The notes below the pieces were generated by a model. It was not told the DNA's origin. It saw only the letters and a list, made by a program, of their open reading frames with translations, and made no database searches. This document shows positions 7,751 to 15,757 of a stretch of DNA of 64,000 nucleotides, piece after piece (within the stretch, counting starts at the first letter, position 1; each line of letters begins with the position of its first letter). This DNA comes from Myxococcus stipitatus DSM 14675 (GTDB lineage: Bacteria > Myxococcota > Myxococcia > Myxococcales > Myxococcaceae), in assembly GCF_000331735.1 (NCBI RefSeq), contig NC_020126.1:1116001-1180000 (forward strand), written 5' to 3'. A program made the translations under genes and the position numbers.

Positions 7751-8670
7751 GCACCTCGCGAGTCATTCCGATGCCGCCGAGTGAGGCGGGGGCGTATCGC
7801 TGGTTCTACGCGGATGTCTCGGCGGGACCCTTCAGCGCGGTGTGCATCTTCATGTTGGGCTCGCTGTTCTCGCCGCGCTACTCGGTGGCCGCGAGGCGCG
7901 GCGGCGGGCCGATGGAGCACTGCGCGGTGAACTTCGCGCTCTACCACGAAGGCGTGCGCCGCCTCTGGGTGCTGAGCGAGTACCCCGAGGCGGAAGTGAT
8001 TCAGGGGAGGCAGCTGCGCATCGGCCGCTCGACGCTGAGCTATGGGGAGGACGGTGCGGTGCGGATGGAGGTCGCGGACTGGACGGCGCCGTGGGGGCGG
8101 CCCGTCAGTGCGCGGCTCACGCTGGAGCCGCTGACGCCGTCGGGGGACGTGGTGCGGCTCATGCCCGGGTTGCCGCACTACTGGCAGGCGGTGGCGCCGC
8201 GTGCGCGGGCTCGGCTGGAGGTGCCGTCGTTGGGGGTGAAGGAAGAGGGGCTCGGCTACCACGACACGAACCATGGCGACGAGCTGCTGGGGGAGCGGCT
8301 CGCCGGGTGGCACTGGACGCGGACGCATCATCGGGAGGCGACGGTGGTGGACTACCACCTGCCGGATGGCGTCGAGCCGCTTCGCATGGTGGCGCGTGAG
8401 GAGGGCGTGTGGTGTGGCTGCGGCTCGGAGTCTCCGCTGCGCTCCACCGTCATCACGGGGTGGGGCCTGCGCGTGCCCTCACGACTCCAGACGGGCAACG
8501 TGGTGGTGGGGGAGGGACGGCTGCTCGAGTCGTCTCCCTTCTATGCCCGCATGGAGGCGCGTCAGGACTCGCTGGACTGCATGGGCGAGGTCGCGGACTT
8601 CCGCCGCTTCCACTCGCCCTTCATCCGATGGATGGCGCACTTCCGCACGCGCATGGGGACGGCGGCATGA
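7747..8670 (+). CDS. crtC: Carotenoid 1,2-hydratase CrtC
   Basis: Adds water across the 1,2 double bond of the acyclic carotenoid end group, giving the tertiary 1-hydroxyl that CrtD and the glycosyltransferase use. The protein has 307 residues with the CrtC-type pattern YRWFYADVSAGPFSAVCIFMLGSLFSPRY near the start and GLGYHDTNHGDELL in the middle; the latter contains the conserved acidic and His residues of the family. The lipocalin-like fold is known for the family and is not visible here. ATGA overlap with crtD upstream and with the glycosyltransferase gene downstream. Confidence 0.92.
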   Translation: MSTSRVIPMPPSEAGAYRWFYADVSAGPFSAVCIFMLGSLFSPRYSVAARRGGGPMEHCAVNFALYHEGVRRLWVLSEYPEAEVIQGRQLRIGRSTLSYGEDGAVRMEVADWTAPWGRPVSARLTLEPLTPSGDVVRLMPGLPHYWQAVAPRARARLEVPSLGVKEEGLGYHDTNHGDELLGERLAGWHWTRTHHREATVVDYHLPDGVEPLRMVAREEGVWCGCGSESPLRSTVITGWGLRVPSRLQTGNVVVGEGRLLESSPFYARMEARQDSLDCMGEVADFRRFHSPFIRWMAHFRTRMGTAA

Positions 8671-9842
8671 GCGCACTGACCCACGAGGGCCTTGCCTCGG
8701 TGCTCATGTCGGACGCGAGCGTGCCGGTGCTCGTCGGCGTCGCATGGGCCGTGCTCGCCGCGGGCTTCAGCGCGGTGGCGCTCTTCCGCCTCGCGCGCAT
8801 GCGCCCCACGCAAGGCCCGCTGAGCACCCGGCCCGCGGTGCTGTTGTTGCGCCCCGTCGATGCACCGACCCCTCGCGAGCTGGAGAACCTCTCTCGGCCC
8901 ATCGACTACGCGGGGCCGCTGGAGCAGGTGGTCGTGTCGCCCTATCGGCCGCGTCTTCCGCCCGGCATGCGCTGGCTGCCGAGCGACCCGCCCACGCCCA
9001 ACCGCAAGGTGGGGCATCTCCTCTATGCGCTGGAGGCGCTGCCCGTGGGCGCACGGGTCGTGCTGGCGGTGGACGCGGATGTCGCCGTCACGGGGGCGCT
9101 CGTGGAAGGACTCGCGGCCCCGCTGCTTCAAGGCGCGGCGCTGAGCTCCGCGGCCCCCACTCCCATCGATGCACAGGACGGCGCGGGCCGCGCCATGGCG
9201 GGACTCCTCCGCTACACGCACCACAGCTTCCTCGCGCTCCAGGTGATGAGCGCGGGCGCGAAGGCCATCTGTGGCAAGGCCCTGGGCTTCTCCCCCGCCG
9301 CGATGGAAGAGCTGAAGCACGTGTCCGACCACATCGGCGAGGACCTGGAGCTGTCGAAGCGTCTGCACGCGCGGGGACTCCAGGTCGCGCTGAGCACCGC
9401 GCCCGCGCAGGTTCCCGTCGGAACCGTGGGCTCGTGGGACGTGCCGCTCTCCCGCTTCACCCGCTGGATGCGCGTGCTCGCCAGCCATCGTCCCGCGCTG
9501 TTCCCCACCGTGCCGCTGCTCTTCACGCCCACGGTGCCGCTGGTGGTGCTCGCCGCGCTCATGGGCTCGCCCCCGCTGTCGCTCGCGGTGGCGGTGCTCG
9601 TGGGCATGCGCGTCCTGCTGGCCCTGCGGCTCGATGCCCTGAGCGCACCGCACGAAGCAGCCCCGCGTGGACGGAGCCGCGCGCTGACGGACTGGCTGTT
9701 GGGAGAGCTGCTGCTCCTCACGGCCTTCGGGGTTTCACTGGGACGGCAGGGCACGGTGACGTGGCGCGGGCACACGTACGCGTTGCTGCCTGGAGGCCGG
9801 ATGGTTCGGGTGTGGCCGGAGCTGAACGGAGGGCCGGGATGA
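8667..9842 (+). CDS. Membrane glycosyltransferase, ceramide-glucosyltransferase-like (orf6 of the carotenoid operon)
   Basis: 391-residue family 2/21-type glycosyltransferase. An N-terminal membrane segment (about 18-40, VLVGVAWAVLAAGFSAVALF) is followed by the catalytic core with VDADV (about 136), the acceptor-side acid in HIGEDLELSKRL, and the (Q/R)xxRW-type motif RFTRWMRVL. Two or three further hydrophobic segments close the protein. The layout matches processive-type or HpnI/ceramide glucosyltransferase relatives. Its place between crtC and crtYc, with 4-bp overlaps on both sides, suggests it glycosylates the 1-hydroxyl of the carotenoid, giving myxobacton- or myxobactin-type glucosides. 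That is inference from context. Confidence 0.8.
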   Translation: MSALTHEGLASVLMSDASVPVLVGVAWAVLAAGFSAVALFRLARMRPTQGPLSTRPAVLLLRPVDAPTPRELENLSRPIDYAGPLEQVVVSPYRPRLPPGMRWLPSDPPTPNRKVGHLLYALEALPVGARVVLAVDADVAVTGALVEGLAAPLLQGAALSSAAPTPIDAQDGAGRAMAGLLRYTHHSFLALQVMSAGAKAICGKALGFSPAAMEELKHVSDHIGEDLELSKRLHARGLQVALSTAPAQVPVGTVGSWDVPLSRFTRWMRVLASHRPALFPTVPLLFTPTVPLVVLAALMGSPPLSLAVAVLVGMRVLLALRLDALSAPHEAAPRGRSRALTDWLLGELLLLTAFGVSLGRQGTVTWRGHTYALLPGGRMVRVWPELNGGPG

Positions 9843-10207
9843 CGTACGCGCGATTTCTAGGGCTGTTCGTATTGCTGCCCATTCTCTTTCAACTCTGGCG
9901 CTACCGACGCACCTTCACGCCGCGCACCCTGGCGCCGATGGGCCTCTTGCTGGTGGTCGTCTACGCGGCGACGTCGCCCTGGGACAACCTCGCGGTGAAG
10001 TGGGGCCTCTGGGGCTTCGATGCACACCGCATCTGGGGCATCAAGCTGGGCTACCTGCCGCTCGAGGAGTATCTCTTCTTCGGCCTCCAGACCTTGCTCG
10101 TCGGGCTGTGGGCGCGGGCGCGACTGGCGCGCGCACTGGCGCCGAAGGAGTCCGTCACCCCCGTGGCGCCCAGCCCCGTGCTGACCCCTCGCGAGGTGTC
10201 GTCATGA
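9839..10207 (+). CDS. crtYc: Lycopene cyclase subunit CrtYc
   Basis: Small membrane subunit (122 residues) of the heterodimeric lycopene cyclase of the CrtYc/CrtYd type. Three hydrophobic helices are visible: 5-19, 33-46 and 75-95. The loop motif PLEEYLFF is the conserved acidic signature of the family. The C-terminal tail (about 100-122) is short and polar. It forms one active enzyme with CrtYd and makes a beta-ionone ring on one end of the carotenoid, leaving the other end for hydroxylation and glycosylation. The start overlaps the glycosyltransferase stop and the end overlaps crtYd. Confidence 0.9.
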   Translation: MTYARFLGLFVLLPILFQLWRYRRTFTPRTLAPMGLLLVVVYAATSPWDNLAVKWGLWGFDAHRIWGIKLGYLPLEEYLFFGLQTLLVGLWARARLARALAPKESVTPVAPSPVLTPREVSS

Positions 10208-10563
10208 TGGAGACGCGCTGGGCCTATCTCATCCACCTGCTGGCATGGGCGCTGCCCGTCATCCTCTTCCAGCTGTGGATGCTGATGCACCACTACAAGG
10301 AGCGCTCGGGCGCGGTGCTGCGCGCGGTGTTGCCTCCCGCCGTCATCGTGGGCCTGTACCTCGCGGTGGCCGACCACCTGGCCATCACCACGGGCATCTG
10401 GAACTTCGGTGACGGGCTGCACCTGGGCATCTACCTGGGCGTGGTGCCGCTGGAGGAGGTCATCTTCTTCCTGGTGACCAGCGTGCTGGTGTCCTTGGGG
10501 CTGGCCCTCTTCACGGGCCTGGTGGAGCTCCTGGCGAAGAGGCGGGAGGCTCGAGCACCGTGA
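10204..10563 (+). CDS. crtYd: Lycopene cyclase subunit CrtYd
   Basis: Second half of the heterodimeric lycopene cyclase, 119 residues, with three predicted membrane helices (6-27, 40-60, 80-110) and the conserved motif PLEEVIFF, the counterpart of PLEEYLFF in CrtYc. The two proteins are distant copies of the same fold, fused in some other organisms. The start codons at 10204 and 10207 are adjacent ATGs; the first overlaps the crtYc stop. It ends by overlapping the GTG of the acyltransferase gene, so stoichiometric coupled translation is likely. Confidence 0.9.
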   Translation: MMETRWAYLIHLLAWALPVILFQLWMLMHHYKERSGAVLRAVLPPAVIVGLYLAVADHLAITTGIWNFGDGLHLGIYLGVVPLEEVIFFLVTSVLVSLGLALFTGLVELLAKRREARAP

Positions 10564-11237
10564 TTCCCGCGGCCAAGGGGGGGCCCTTCGGGTGGATGCT
10601 CGACGCGTACATCGGGCGGAAGTTCCGCTCGGCGTTTCGCGGGCTCTGGGTGCGCGGGGAGCTTCCCGCCCCAGGGCCGGGGCGGCTCGTGTACCTGAAC
10701 CACACCAACTGGTGGGATGGCTTCATGCTGCACCAGCTCTCACACGTCGCGGGCTGGGATGGCTATTGCCTGATGGAGGAGGAGAACCTCCGCCGCTACC
10801 GCTTCCTCTCGCGCATCGGCGCCTTCAGCATCCGCCGCAAGGACCCTCGCTCCTCCGTGGAGTCGCTGCGTTATGCGCGCGAGCTGCTCCGCCGTCCGCG
10901 CTCGGCGCTGTATGTCTTTCCCGAGGGCGAACACCGACCCCCGGGCGAGCTGCCCTTGCGGATGGAGCGCGGCGTGGAGCTGCTCGGGCGGGTGTCCCGG
11001 GTGGAGTGTGTGCCCATCGCCGTGCGCTACACCTTCTTCGAGCACGAGCGCCCGGACGTGCTGCTGGAAGTGGGGACACCGCACCCACCCGGCCCCTTGT
11101 CCGTCTTCCAGTCCGGCCTGGAGTCGGTGGTGCGCAGTCTCCTGGCCGCGACGACGCTGGACGGCTTCACGCTCAAGGTCTCCGGCGCGCGCGGCGTCGC
11201 CGAGCGCTGGGACACCGTCCGAGGGATGTCGCCATGA
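10560..11237 (+). CDS. PlsC-type acyltransferase (orf9 of the carotenoid operon)
   Basis: 1-acyl-glycerol-3-phosphate acyltransferase family protein of 225 residues. The catalytic NHxxxxD motif is NHTNWWD (about 42-48) and the substrate-binding motif is FPEGEHRPPGE (about 120). The predicted start is a GTG that overlaps the crtYd stop. The carotenoid context, directly after a glycosyltransferase and cyclase, suggests it acylates the sugar of a carotenoid glucoside (glucoside fatty acid esters are typical myxobacterial pigments). A role in phospholipid synthesis cannot be excluded. Its stop overlaps the carA start. Confidence 0.82.
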   Translation: MIPAAKGGPFGWMLDAYIGRKFRSAFRGLWVRGELPAPGPGRLVYLNHTNWWDGFMLHQLSHVAGWDGYCLMEEENLRRYRFLSRIGAFSIRRKDPRSSVESLRYARELLRRPRSALYVFPEGEHRPPGELPLRMERGVELLGRVSRVECVPIAVRYTFFEHERPDVLLEVGTPHPPGPLSVFQSGLESVVRSLLAATTLDGFTLKVSGARGVAERWDTVRGMSP

Positions 11238-12100
11238 TGGTCCGCATCCGCACCATGGCCCGACTGACGGGCATCCGAGAGGCGACGCTGCGCGCGTGGG
11301 AGCGGCGCTACGGCTTTCCGCGTCCCTCTCGCATGGAGGGCAACAACTACCGCGTCTACTCACGCGACGAGGTGGAGTCCGTCCGCCGCGTCGCCCGGCT
11401 CGTCCAGATGGATGGGCTGGCGGTGAGCGACGCCATCGCCCAGGTGGAGAACGCGTCGCTGGATGTGCCGCCCGGCACGGACCGCCTCACGGCGCGCTTC
11501 TGGCCCGCAGCACGGCTGATGGACACCGAGGAGATGTCGCGGGTGCTGAGCGCCGCTCGCGAGTCGATGGACGTGGACACGTACTGCGACGACTTCCTCC
11601 TCCCGCTGCTGCGCGAGATGAGCTCCTGGCTGGACATCGCGCGCGAGCACCTGGCGTCGGCCCTGGTCCGGCATCGGCTGTGGCAGGTGTTGTTGAGCGT
11701 GGAGAGCCCGGCCCTGGGTCCTCGCGCACTCCTCGCGTGTCCGCCTGGGGACTTCCACGAGGGCGGGCTGCTGGGCCTGGGCGTCCAGCTCAAGCGCAAG
11801 GGCTGGCGCGTGACGATGCTGGGAGCGGATACTCCCGCTAACGCGCTGCGTGCCGCCTGTGCGCAGCTGACTCCGGACCTGGTGGCGCTGTCCTTCGTGC
11901 AGAGCCGCGAGCGGACGGAATTTCAATCCCTGCTGGAAGAGGTGCTACGGACCTGTTCGCCCACGCCCGTCGCGGTGGGGGGCCCGGCCGCGCGCCAGCA
12001 CCTGCTGACCACCTTCAACACGGGGGCTCAGTACGCCGAGTCCGCCGAGGAGCTGATTGCCCTGTGGAATCAGGCGCGATGCGCGCAGAATCGCCCCTGA
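11234..12100 (+). CDS. carA: MerR-type repressor CarA with degenerate cobalamin-type domain
   Basis: Repressor of the carotenoid operon, 288 residues. The N-terminal MerR helix-turn-helix (about 3-72) contains TGIREATLRAWERRYGFP. The rest is a B12-binding-type domain. The lower-ligand motif DFHEGG (173-178, His175) keeps DxHxxG. The cap motif that in CarH-type photoreceptors reads W-x9-EH is shortened here to W132-x5-EH139, so an intact AdoCbl pocket is doubtful. This agrees with the known B12-independent action of CarA in Myxococcus xanthus, where the CarS antirepressor relieves it. The start overlaps the acyltransferase stop. It is expected to bind the 11-bp repeats upstream of crtE. Confidence 0.92.
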   Translation: MMVRIRTMARLTGIREATLRAWERRYGFPRPSRMEGNNYRVYSRDEVESVRRVARLVQMDGLAVSDAIAQVENASLDVPPGTDRLTARFWPAARLMDTEEMSRVLSAARESMDVDTYCDDFLLPLLREMSSWLDIAREHLASALVRHRLWQVLLSVESPALGPRALLACPPGDFHEGGLLGLGVQLKRKGWRVTMLGADTPANALRAACAQLTPDLVALSFVQSRERTEFQSLLEEVLRTCSPTPVAVGGPAARQHLLTTFNTGAQYAESAEELIALWNQARCAQNRP

Positions 12101-12110
12101 CCTCATCCCC

Positions 12111-13013
12111 ATGGCCGAGCGCACCTACCGAATCCACGTGGCGGCGGAGCTGTCAGGCGTTCGGGTGGAGCTCATCCGCGCCTGGGAGCGTCGCTACGGA
12201 GTCCTGCAGCCGCTGCGAACCCCCGCGGGCTATCGCGTCTACACGGAGCGGGACGTGGCCGTGCTCAAGCGGCTGAAGAAGCTGACCGACGAGGGCGTGG
12301 CCATCAGCGAGGCGGCGAAGCTCCTCCCGCAGCTGCTCTCGGAGCTGACCGCCACGCCCGCGGCGAACGGCGACGTGCATGGCTCCGGCGCGGCGCTGAC
12401 CTTCTGGCGGGACGCGGCGCTGCTGGCCGCGGAGGCGTATGACCAGGGCGGCGTGTCCACGGTGGTGGATGACGTGCTGTCCGCGCTGCCTCCGCTCAAG
12501 GCCTTCGAGGGAGTGCTCGCTCCGCTCCAGCGCGAGGTCGGTGAGCGGTGGCACCTGGGCGAGCTGTCGGTGGCGCAGGAGCACCTGGTGACGCAGGTGG
12601 TGCGAGCGCGGCTGGTGAGCCTGCTGCACTCGGCTCCCGAGGGCGGACGGCGCCACGCGGTGCTCGCGTGCTTCCCGGATGAGGAGCACGAGCTGGGGTT
12701 GCTGGGCGTGGCGCTGCGTCTGCGGCACGCGGGCTTTCGCGTGACGCTGTTGGGACAGCGTGTGCCCGCCGGAGACCTGGGGCGCGCGGTGGCGCGGCTG
12801 CGGCCGGAGCTGGTGGGGCTGTCCGCCGTCACCGACTCCGGCAAGGACGTCTTTCGCGACACGCTCTCCCAGCTCATGCGCGCGCTGCCGGAGGCGCTCT
12901 CCGTCTGGGTGGGCGGCGCGGCGGCGGTGACTCACGCGGACACCGTCGCCCGCCTGGGCGCGCGGCTGTTCAGCGACGACCGGGATTGGGAGCGCCTGCT
13001 GGAGGGGGAGTGA
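12111..13013 (+). CDS. carH: B12-dependent photoreceptor/repressor CarH
   Basis: 300-residue MerR-family repressor with a complete cobalamin module. The DNA-binding domain (about 4-75) has RVELIRAWERRYGVL. The four-helix cap carries W147-x9-E157-H158 and the Rossmann part carries E191-x-H193-x-x-G196, the full set that places AdoCbl between two histidines in CarH photoreceptors. In the known mechanism the dark AdoCbl-bound tetramer represses and light breaks the Co-C bond. The ATG at 12111 starts 10 bp after carA; a longer upstream frame overlaps carA and is rejected. The 3' end overlaps the convergent YCF48-like gene by 44 bp. Confidence 0.93.
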   Translation: MAERTYRIHVAAELSGVRVELIRAWERRYGVLQPLRTPAGYRVYTERDVAVLKRLKKLTDEGVAISEAAKLLPQLLSELTATPAANGDVHGSGAALTFWRDAALLAAEAYDQGGVSTVVDDVLSALPPLKAFEGVLAPLQREVGERWHLGELSVAQEHLVTQVVRARLVSLLHSAPEGGRRHAVLACFPDEEHELGLLGVALRLRHAGFRVTLLGQRVPAGDLGRAVARLRPELVGLSAVTDSGKDVFRDTLSQLMRALPEALSVWVGGAAAVTHADTVARLGARLFSDDRDWERLLEGE

Positions 13014-14055
13014 CGGGACTTCGCACGCGCTCGAGCGTGGCGATGCGTCCCGAGTCCCCGACGGCCCAGACCCGCCCGCCTCCAGCTCCGGAGCGGGACG
13101 ACGCGACGGCGTGAAAGCCCAAGGGCCCCAGCGGTATCCAGCTCCGCGCGCCGTCCACCGACAGCTCCGAGCCGGAAGGGCCCACGGTGATGAGCGTGGG
13201 GCCCGGAGCGCCATGCACCAGGGCGATGCCGGAGCGGTAGCCCGCGGGACGGGTGCGCGGCGCGCTCCACGTCTTGCCCCCGTCGAGCGTGAGGGCCAGG
13301 TTGCCCGTCGGGTCGGAGTGCCGCTGGTGATGGCCCCCCACGGCGATGCCCTGCTGCTCACTCCAGAAGAGCAGCGAGAAGACGCCGCCGCCGTCACCCG
13401 TGGCCAGGGGCGTCCTGGCGGCGCTCCAGGACGTGCCTCCATCCGTGGTGCGCAGCACCCGCGCCGCCGCGCCTCCCATGCCGAACCACGCGTGCTGGGT
13501 GCCTCGCGTGGCGATGCTGGTGCCGCTGGCGGCGAAGCCCGCTTCACCGGGGAGCGCGGGAGGAAACGCCGTGGCCGGGAGCGGCGTCCAGGTGGCGCCG
13601 CCGTCCGACGTGCTCACGACGAGGAACTGGCCCTCCACCGGGTCGCTGAAGGCGAGGCCCCGGCGCTCGTCCCAGAAGGCCATGCCGTCGAAGAACGCGC
13701 CCGCGGTGGTGTTGGTGAACTGGAGCGTCCAGCTCTTGCCGCCATCCACCGTCTTGTAGATGCGGGACTTGTTCCCCTCGCCGATGGAGAGCAGGTAGGC
13801 CGTCGTGTCGCTGAAGGCGTCCACGTCCCGGAAGTCGAGCGCCTCGGCTCCCGGGACGGTGCCTGCCTTCCACGTCTGGCCTCCGTCCGTGGTCAGGACG
13901 AAGGTCCCCTTGTCTCCGCTCGCCCAGGCCACGCGCGGGTTGACGGCGCTGATGCCTCGGAGCCGCACGGTGGTGTGGCTCGCCTGTTCCTTCCACGCCA
14001 TGCTGGAGCTGCCCAGCGACAACAGCACCGCCAGCCCCATCGCGCCCACCATCAT
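12970..14055 (-). CDS. Exported YCF48/BNR-repeat beta-propeller protein
   Basis: 361-residue protein with an N-terminal signal sequence (MMVGAMGLAVLLSLGSSSMA). The mature part is built of BNR/Asp-box repeats of the sialidase/YCF48 type: VLTTDGGQTWKAG, YKTVDGGKSWTLQF, VSTSDGGATWTPL, LRTTDGGTSWSAA and LTLDGGKTWSAP. These indicate a multi-blade propeller that fills nearly the whole protein. Bacterial relatives are often annotated as oxidoreductase or photosystem assembly-like, but no catalytic residues can be named. The start at 14055 follows GGGAGGAGG, a Shine-Dalgarno that lies in a hairpin. The last 44 bp overlap the carH 3' end on the other strand. Confidence 0.85.
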   Translation of the reverse strand: MMVGAMGLAVLLSLGSSSMAWKEQASHTTVRLRGISAVNPRVAWASGDKGTFVLTTDGGQTWKAGTVPGAEALDFRDVDAFSDTTAYLLSIGEGNKSRIYKTVDGGKSWTLQFTNTTAGAFFDGMAFWDERRGLAFSDPVEGQFLVVSTSDGGATWTPLPATAFPPALPGEAGFAASGTSIATRGTQHAWFGMGGAAARVLRTTDGGTSWSAARTPLATGDGGGVFSLLFWSEQQGIAVGGHHQRHSDPTGNLALTLDGGKTWSAPRTRPAGYRSGIALVHGAPGPTLITVGPSGSELSVDGARSWIPLGPLGFHAVASSRSGAGGGRVWAVGDSGRIATLERVRSPVTPPPAGAPNPGRR

Positions 14056-14059
14056 CGTG

Positions 14060-14082
14060 CCTCCTCCCGAGAGGGGAGGAGG
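14060..14082 (-). promoter_or_regulatory. Hairpin containing the Shine-Dalgarno of the YCF48-like gene
   Basis: On the minus strand CCTCCTCCC (14082-14074) and GGGAGGAGG (14068-14060) form a perfect 9-bp stem with a 5-nt loop. The 3' arm is the ribosome-binding site of the gene starting at 14055, and the hairpin begins 5 bp after the stop of the preceding lipoprotein gene. It could hide the site unless upstream translation or a factor opens it, or it could act as a terminator lacking a U-run. Confidence 0.5.
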
Positions 14083-14087
14083 GTAGC

Positions 14088-15575
14088 TCAGGGCTGGGGG
14101 AGCTGGTTGGACTTGGACTCGTTGAAGACGATGCTCTGGTAGTGCTGCTTGGCTTCCTGCGCGGAGTCGCAGATTTGAGAGCACCGCGGCATCGTGGGGT
14201 AGAGGCGGCAGTCGTTGGTGATGTGGCCGTTCTGGTCGTACTTGGGCTCGTTCAGTTGCACGCACGGCGCCTCCAGGTGCTGCCATCGCCAGTGGCTCAG
14301 GCACGCGGGGCCCTCGGGCCTCCAGCCCGCCTCGAAGGTCATGTCCGCCGGAGGAGGAGACTGGGGCGCGGGGATGATGCTGGGGTTCATGCTGTCCCAG
14401 GGGCGAATCTTCGTGCCGTCTTGCGTGAAGGACGTGCCGTTGCCGCAGTAGTCCGCGCGCGCCATGCGGGTGCAGGCCCAGTGCGCCATCGTCACGCTTC
14501 CGGACACGAGGCCGTCGAGCCAGGGCTTGTAGCCCCAGCGGTAGCACTTGGCGAGCACGCCCGGGTCACACGCGAAGGTGAAGTGCTCGGTGGTCTCGGT
14601 GCGGTTGCCCGCGCTCGAGAACGTCCCCGACAGCGGCGCGGCCCAGCCCCAGCCCACGTTGGGGTCCACGCCCGTCGTGCACAGGTCCACGCTGGGGGCG
14701 CCCGTGGTGGGCGGGGGGCGGACCTTCACGCGGTAGAGGTACGTCTCTCCGCTGTCGTCCCAGATGCCCGGTGACTCCGGAATGGTGACGGTGTCGGCGT
14801 TGCGCGCGTCCACGATTTCGAGCGTGGTGTTGAAGTAGAGCTCGCTCTGCCGCCGCGCGCCCATCCGCGCCCCGATGAGCTGCGCTCCACGCAGGCGCTT
14901 CGCCTTGGCGGGGAAGTACGGCGCGACGAGCGTCCTCACGGGCGCGCTCCAGTTGTTCTGCGTGGAGGCCATGGGCGCGTCGAGCACCGTGTAGATGCCG
15001 CTGGCGGGGCAGGTGAAGGTGACCTTGGGGCAGAGGATGGTGCACTCGAGCGGGCTGCCGGGCGTCGGCACGCCGTGGCCGAGGTAGCCCGGGCCCTGGT
15101 GCTCACAGGGCTTCTCGTCCGCGCAGACGCGCAGGATGGGCTTGCCCGAGCAGCTCCCGGTGGTGCCCGAGCAGGTCCCGCTGGAGAGGTTCACCTGCGC
15201 GCCGGGGGTACACACGCCCTGTCCCGCGACGGTGAAGCCACAGGCGCGGTCCGGCCCGCTGGTGGGCTGGAGGCAGGCGACGAGGCTGGGAGTCGTCCCC
15301 ATCACCTGGAGCGTCATGTCCGCCTCGAGCGTTCCGCGGTGGAGCAGGAGCTTCGCCGCGCGGCGGTTGCCGTCGTACATCACGGCGGCATCCGCGAACC
15401 GGGTGGCCTCCACCAAGGTGCCGTGGAGCTGGGTGCCCTGGGAGTGGGAGTCGTCACCTTCCATGGAGGCGGTCTGGGACTCCATCGCGGCGGCGGTGTC
15501 CTCCGGGACGGGGCCGCAGGCGAGGAGGAGGGAGAAGCACAGACTCGATGACAGCAGTCGGGACAAGGCGCTCAT
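14088..15575 (-). CDS. ADYC-domain exported lipoprotein
   Basis: 495-residue protein of a Cys- and Trp-rich type found in myxobacteria and named for an ADYC motif, here ARADYCGNGTSF at about 390. The lipobox is LLLAC (Cys about 19) followed by GPVPED. It has about 20 cysteines, so disulfides in the periplasm or on the surface are likely. No catalytic motif is recognised. The ATG at 15575 has GAGG 8 nt upstream; an in-frame ATG at 15596 is possible but has no clear ribosome-binding site. A 17-bp palindrome stands about 130 bp upstream. Transcription may continue into the YCF48-like gene 32 bp downstream. Confidence 0.8.
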   Translation of the reverse strand: MSALSRLLSSSLCFSLLLACGPVPEDTAAAMESQTASMEGDDSHSQGTQLHGTLVEATRFADAAVMYDGNRRAAKLLLHRGTLEADMTLQVMGTTPSLVACLQPTSGPDRACGFTVAGQGVCTPGAQVNLSSGTCSGTTGSCSGKPILRVCADEKPCEHQGPGYLGHGVPTPGSPLECTILCPKVTFTCPASGIYTVLDAPMASTQNNWSAPVRTLVAPYFPAKAKRLRGAQLIGARMGARRQSELYFNTTLEIVDARNADTVTIPESPGIWDDSGETYLYRVKVRPPPTTGAPSVDLCTTGVDPNVGWGWAAPLSGTFSSAGNRTETTEHFTFACDPGVLAKCYRWGYKPWLDGLVSGSVTMAHWACTRMARADYCGNGTSFTQDGTKIRPWDSMNPSIIPAPQSPPPADMTFEAGWRPEGPACLSHWRWQHLEAPCVQLNEPKYDQNGHITNDCRLYPTMPRCSQICDSAQEAKQHYQSIVFNESKSNQLPQP

Positions 15576-15707
15576 GCGAAGGACCTCGGGTTTCATTCGA
15601 CTCATTCGGGGACGTGTAGAGCATCCCGCGTGCCAGGGGGATGTCCGGAGATACCTGGGGGACGGCAAGGTTGGCGCACCGGAGGGGGGCCCAAGCGGCG
15701 GCGGTTA

Positions 15708-15724
15708 CCGGCAAGACTTGCCGG
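15708..15724. promoter_or_regulatory. 17-bp palindrome CCGGCAAGACTTGCCGG
   Basis: Perfect 8+1+8 inverted repeat in the 182-bp gap upstream of the ADYC lipoprotein gene. It is followed by GTCCGGCCGAAGTTGCCG, and a near-copy of the whole block occurs at 23654-23687, upstream of another exported-protein gene in the same orientation. The 1-nt centre is too small for an RNA loop, so a DNA-binding dyad is more likely than a terminator. Confidence 0.5.
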
Positions 15725-15757
15725 TCCGGCCGAAGTTGCCGTCCGCGAAGGGGTTTT

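Noticed and set aside
15708..15724. Sigma54 promoter reading of GGCAAGTCTTGC
   Set aside because: GG and GC are 10 bp apart here, whereas the -24/-12 elements need 12 bp.
15708..15724. Rho-independent terminator after the kinase gene
   Set aside because: The palindrome lies about 35 bp upstream in transcription terms of nothing transcribed toward it from the ADYC gene, has a 1-nt centre that cannot form an RNA loop, and has no U-run.
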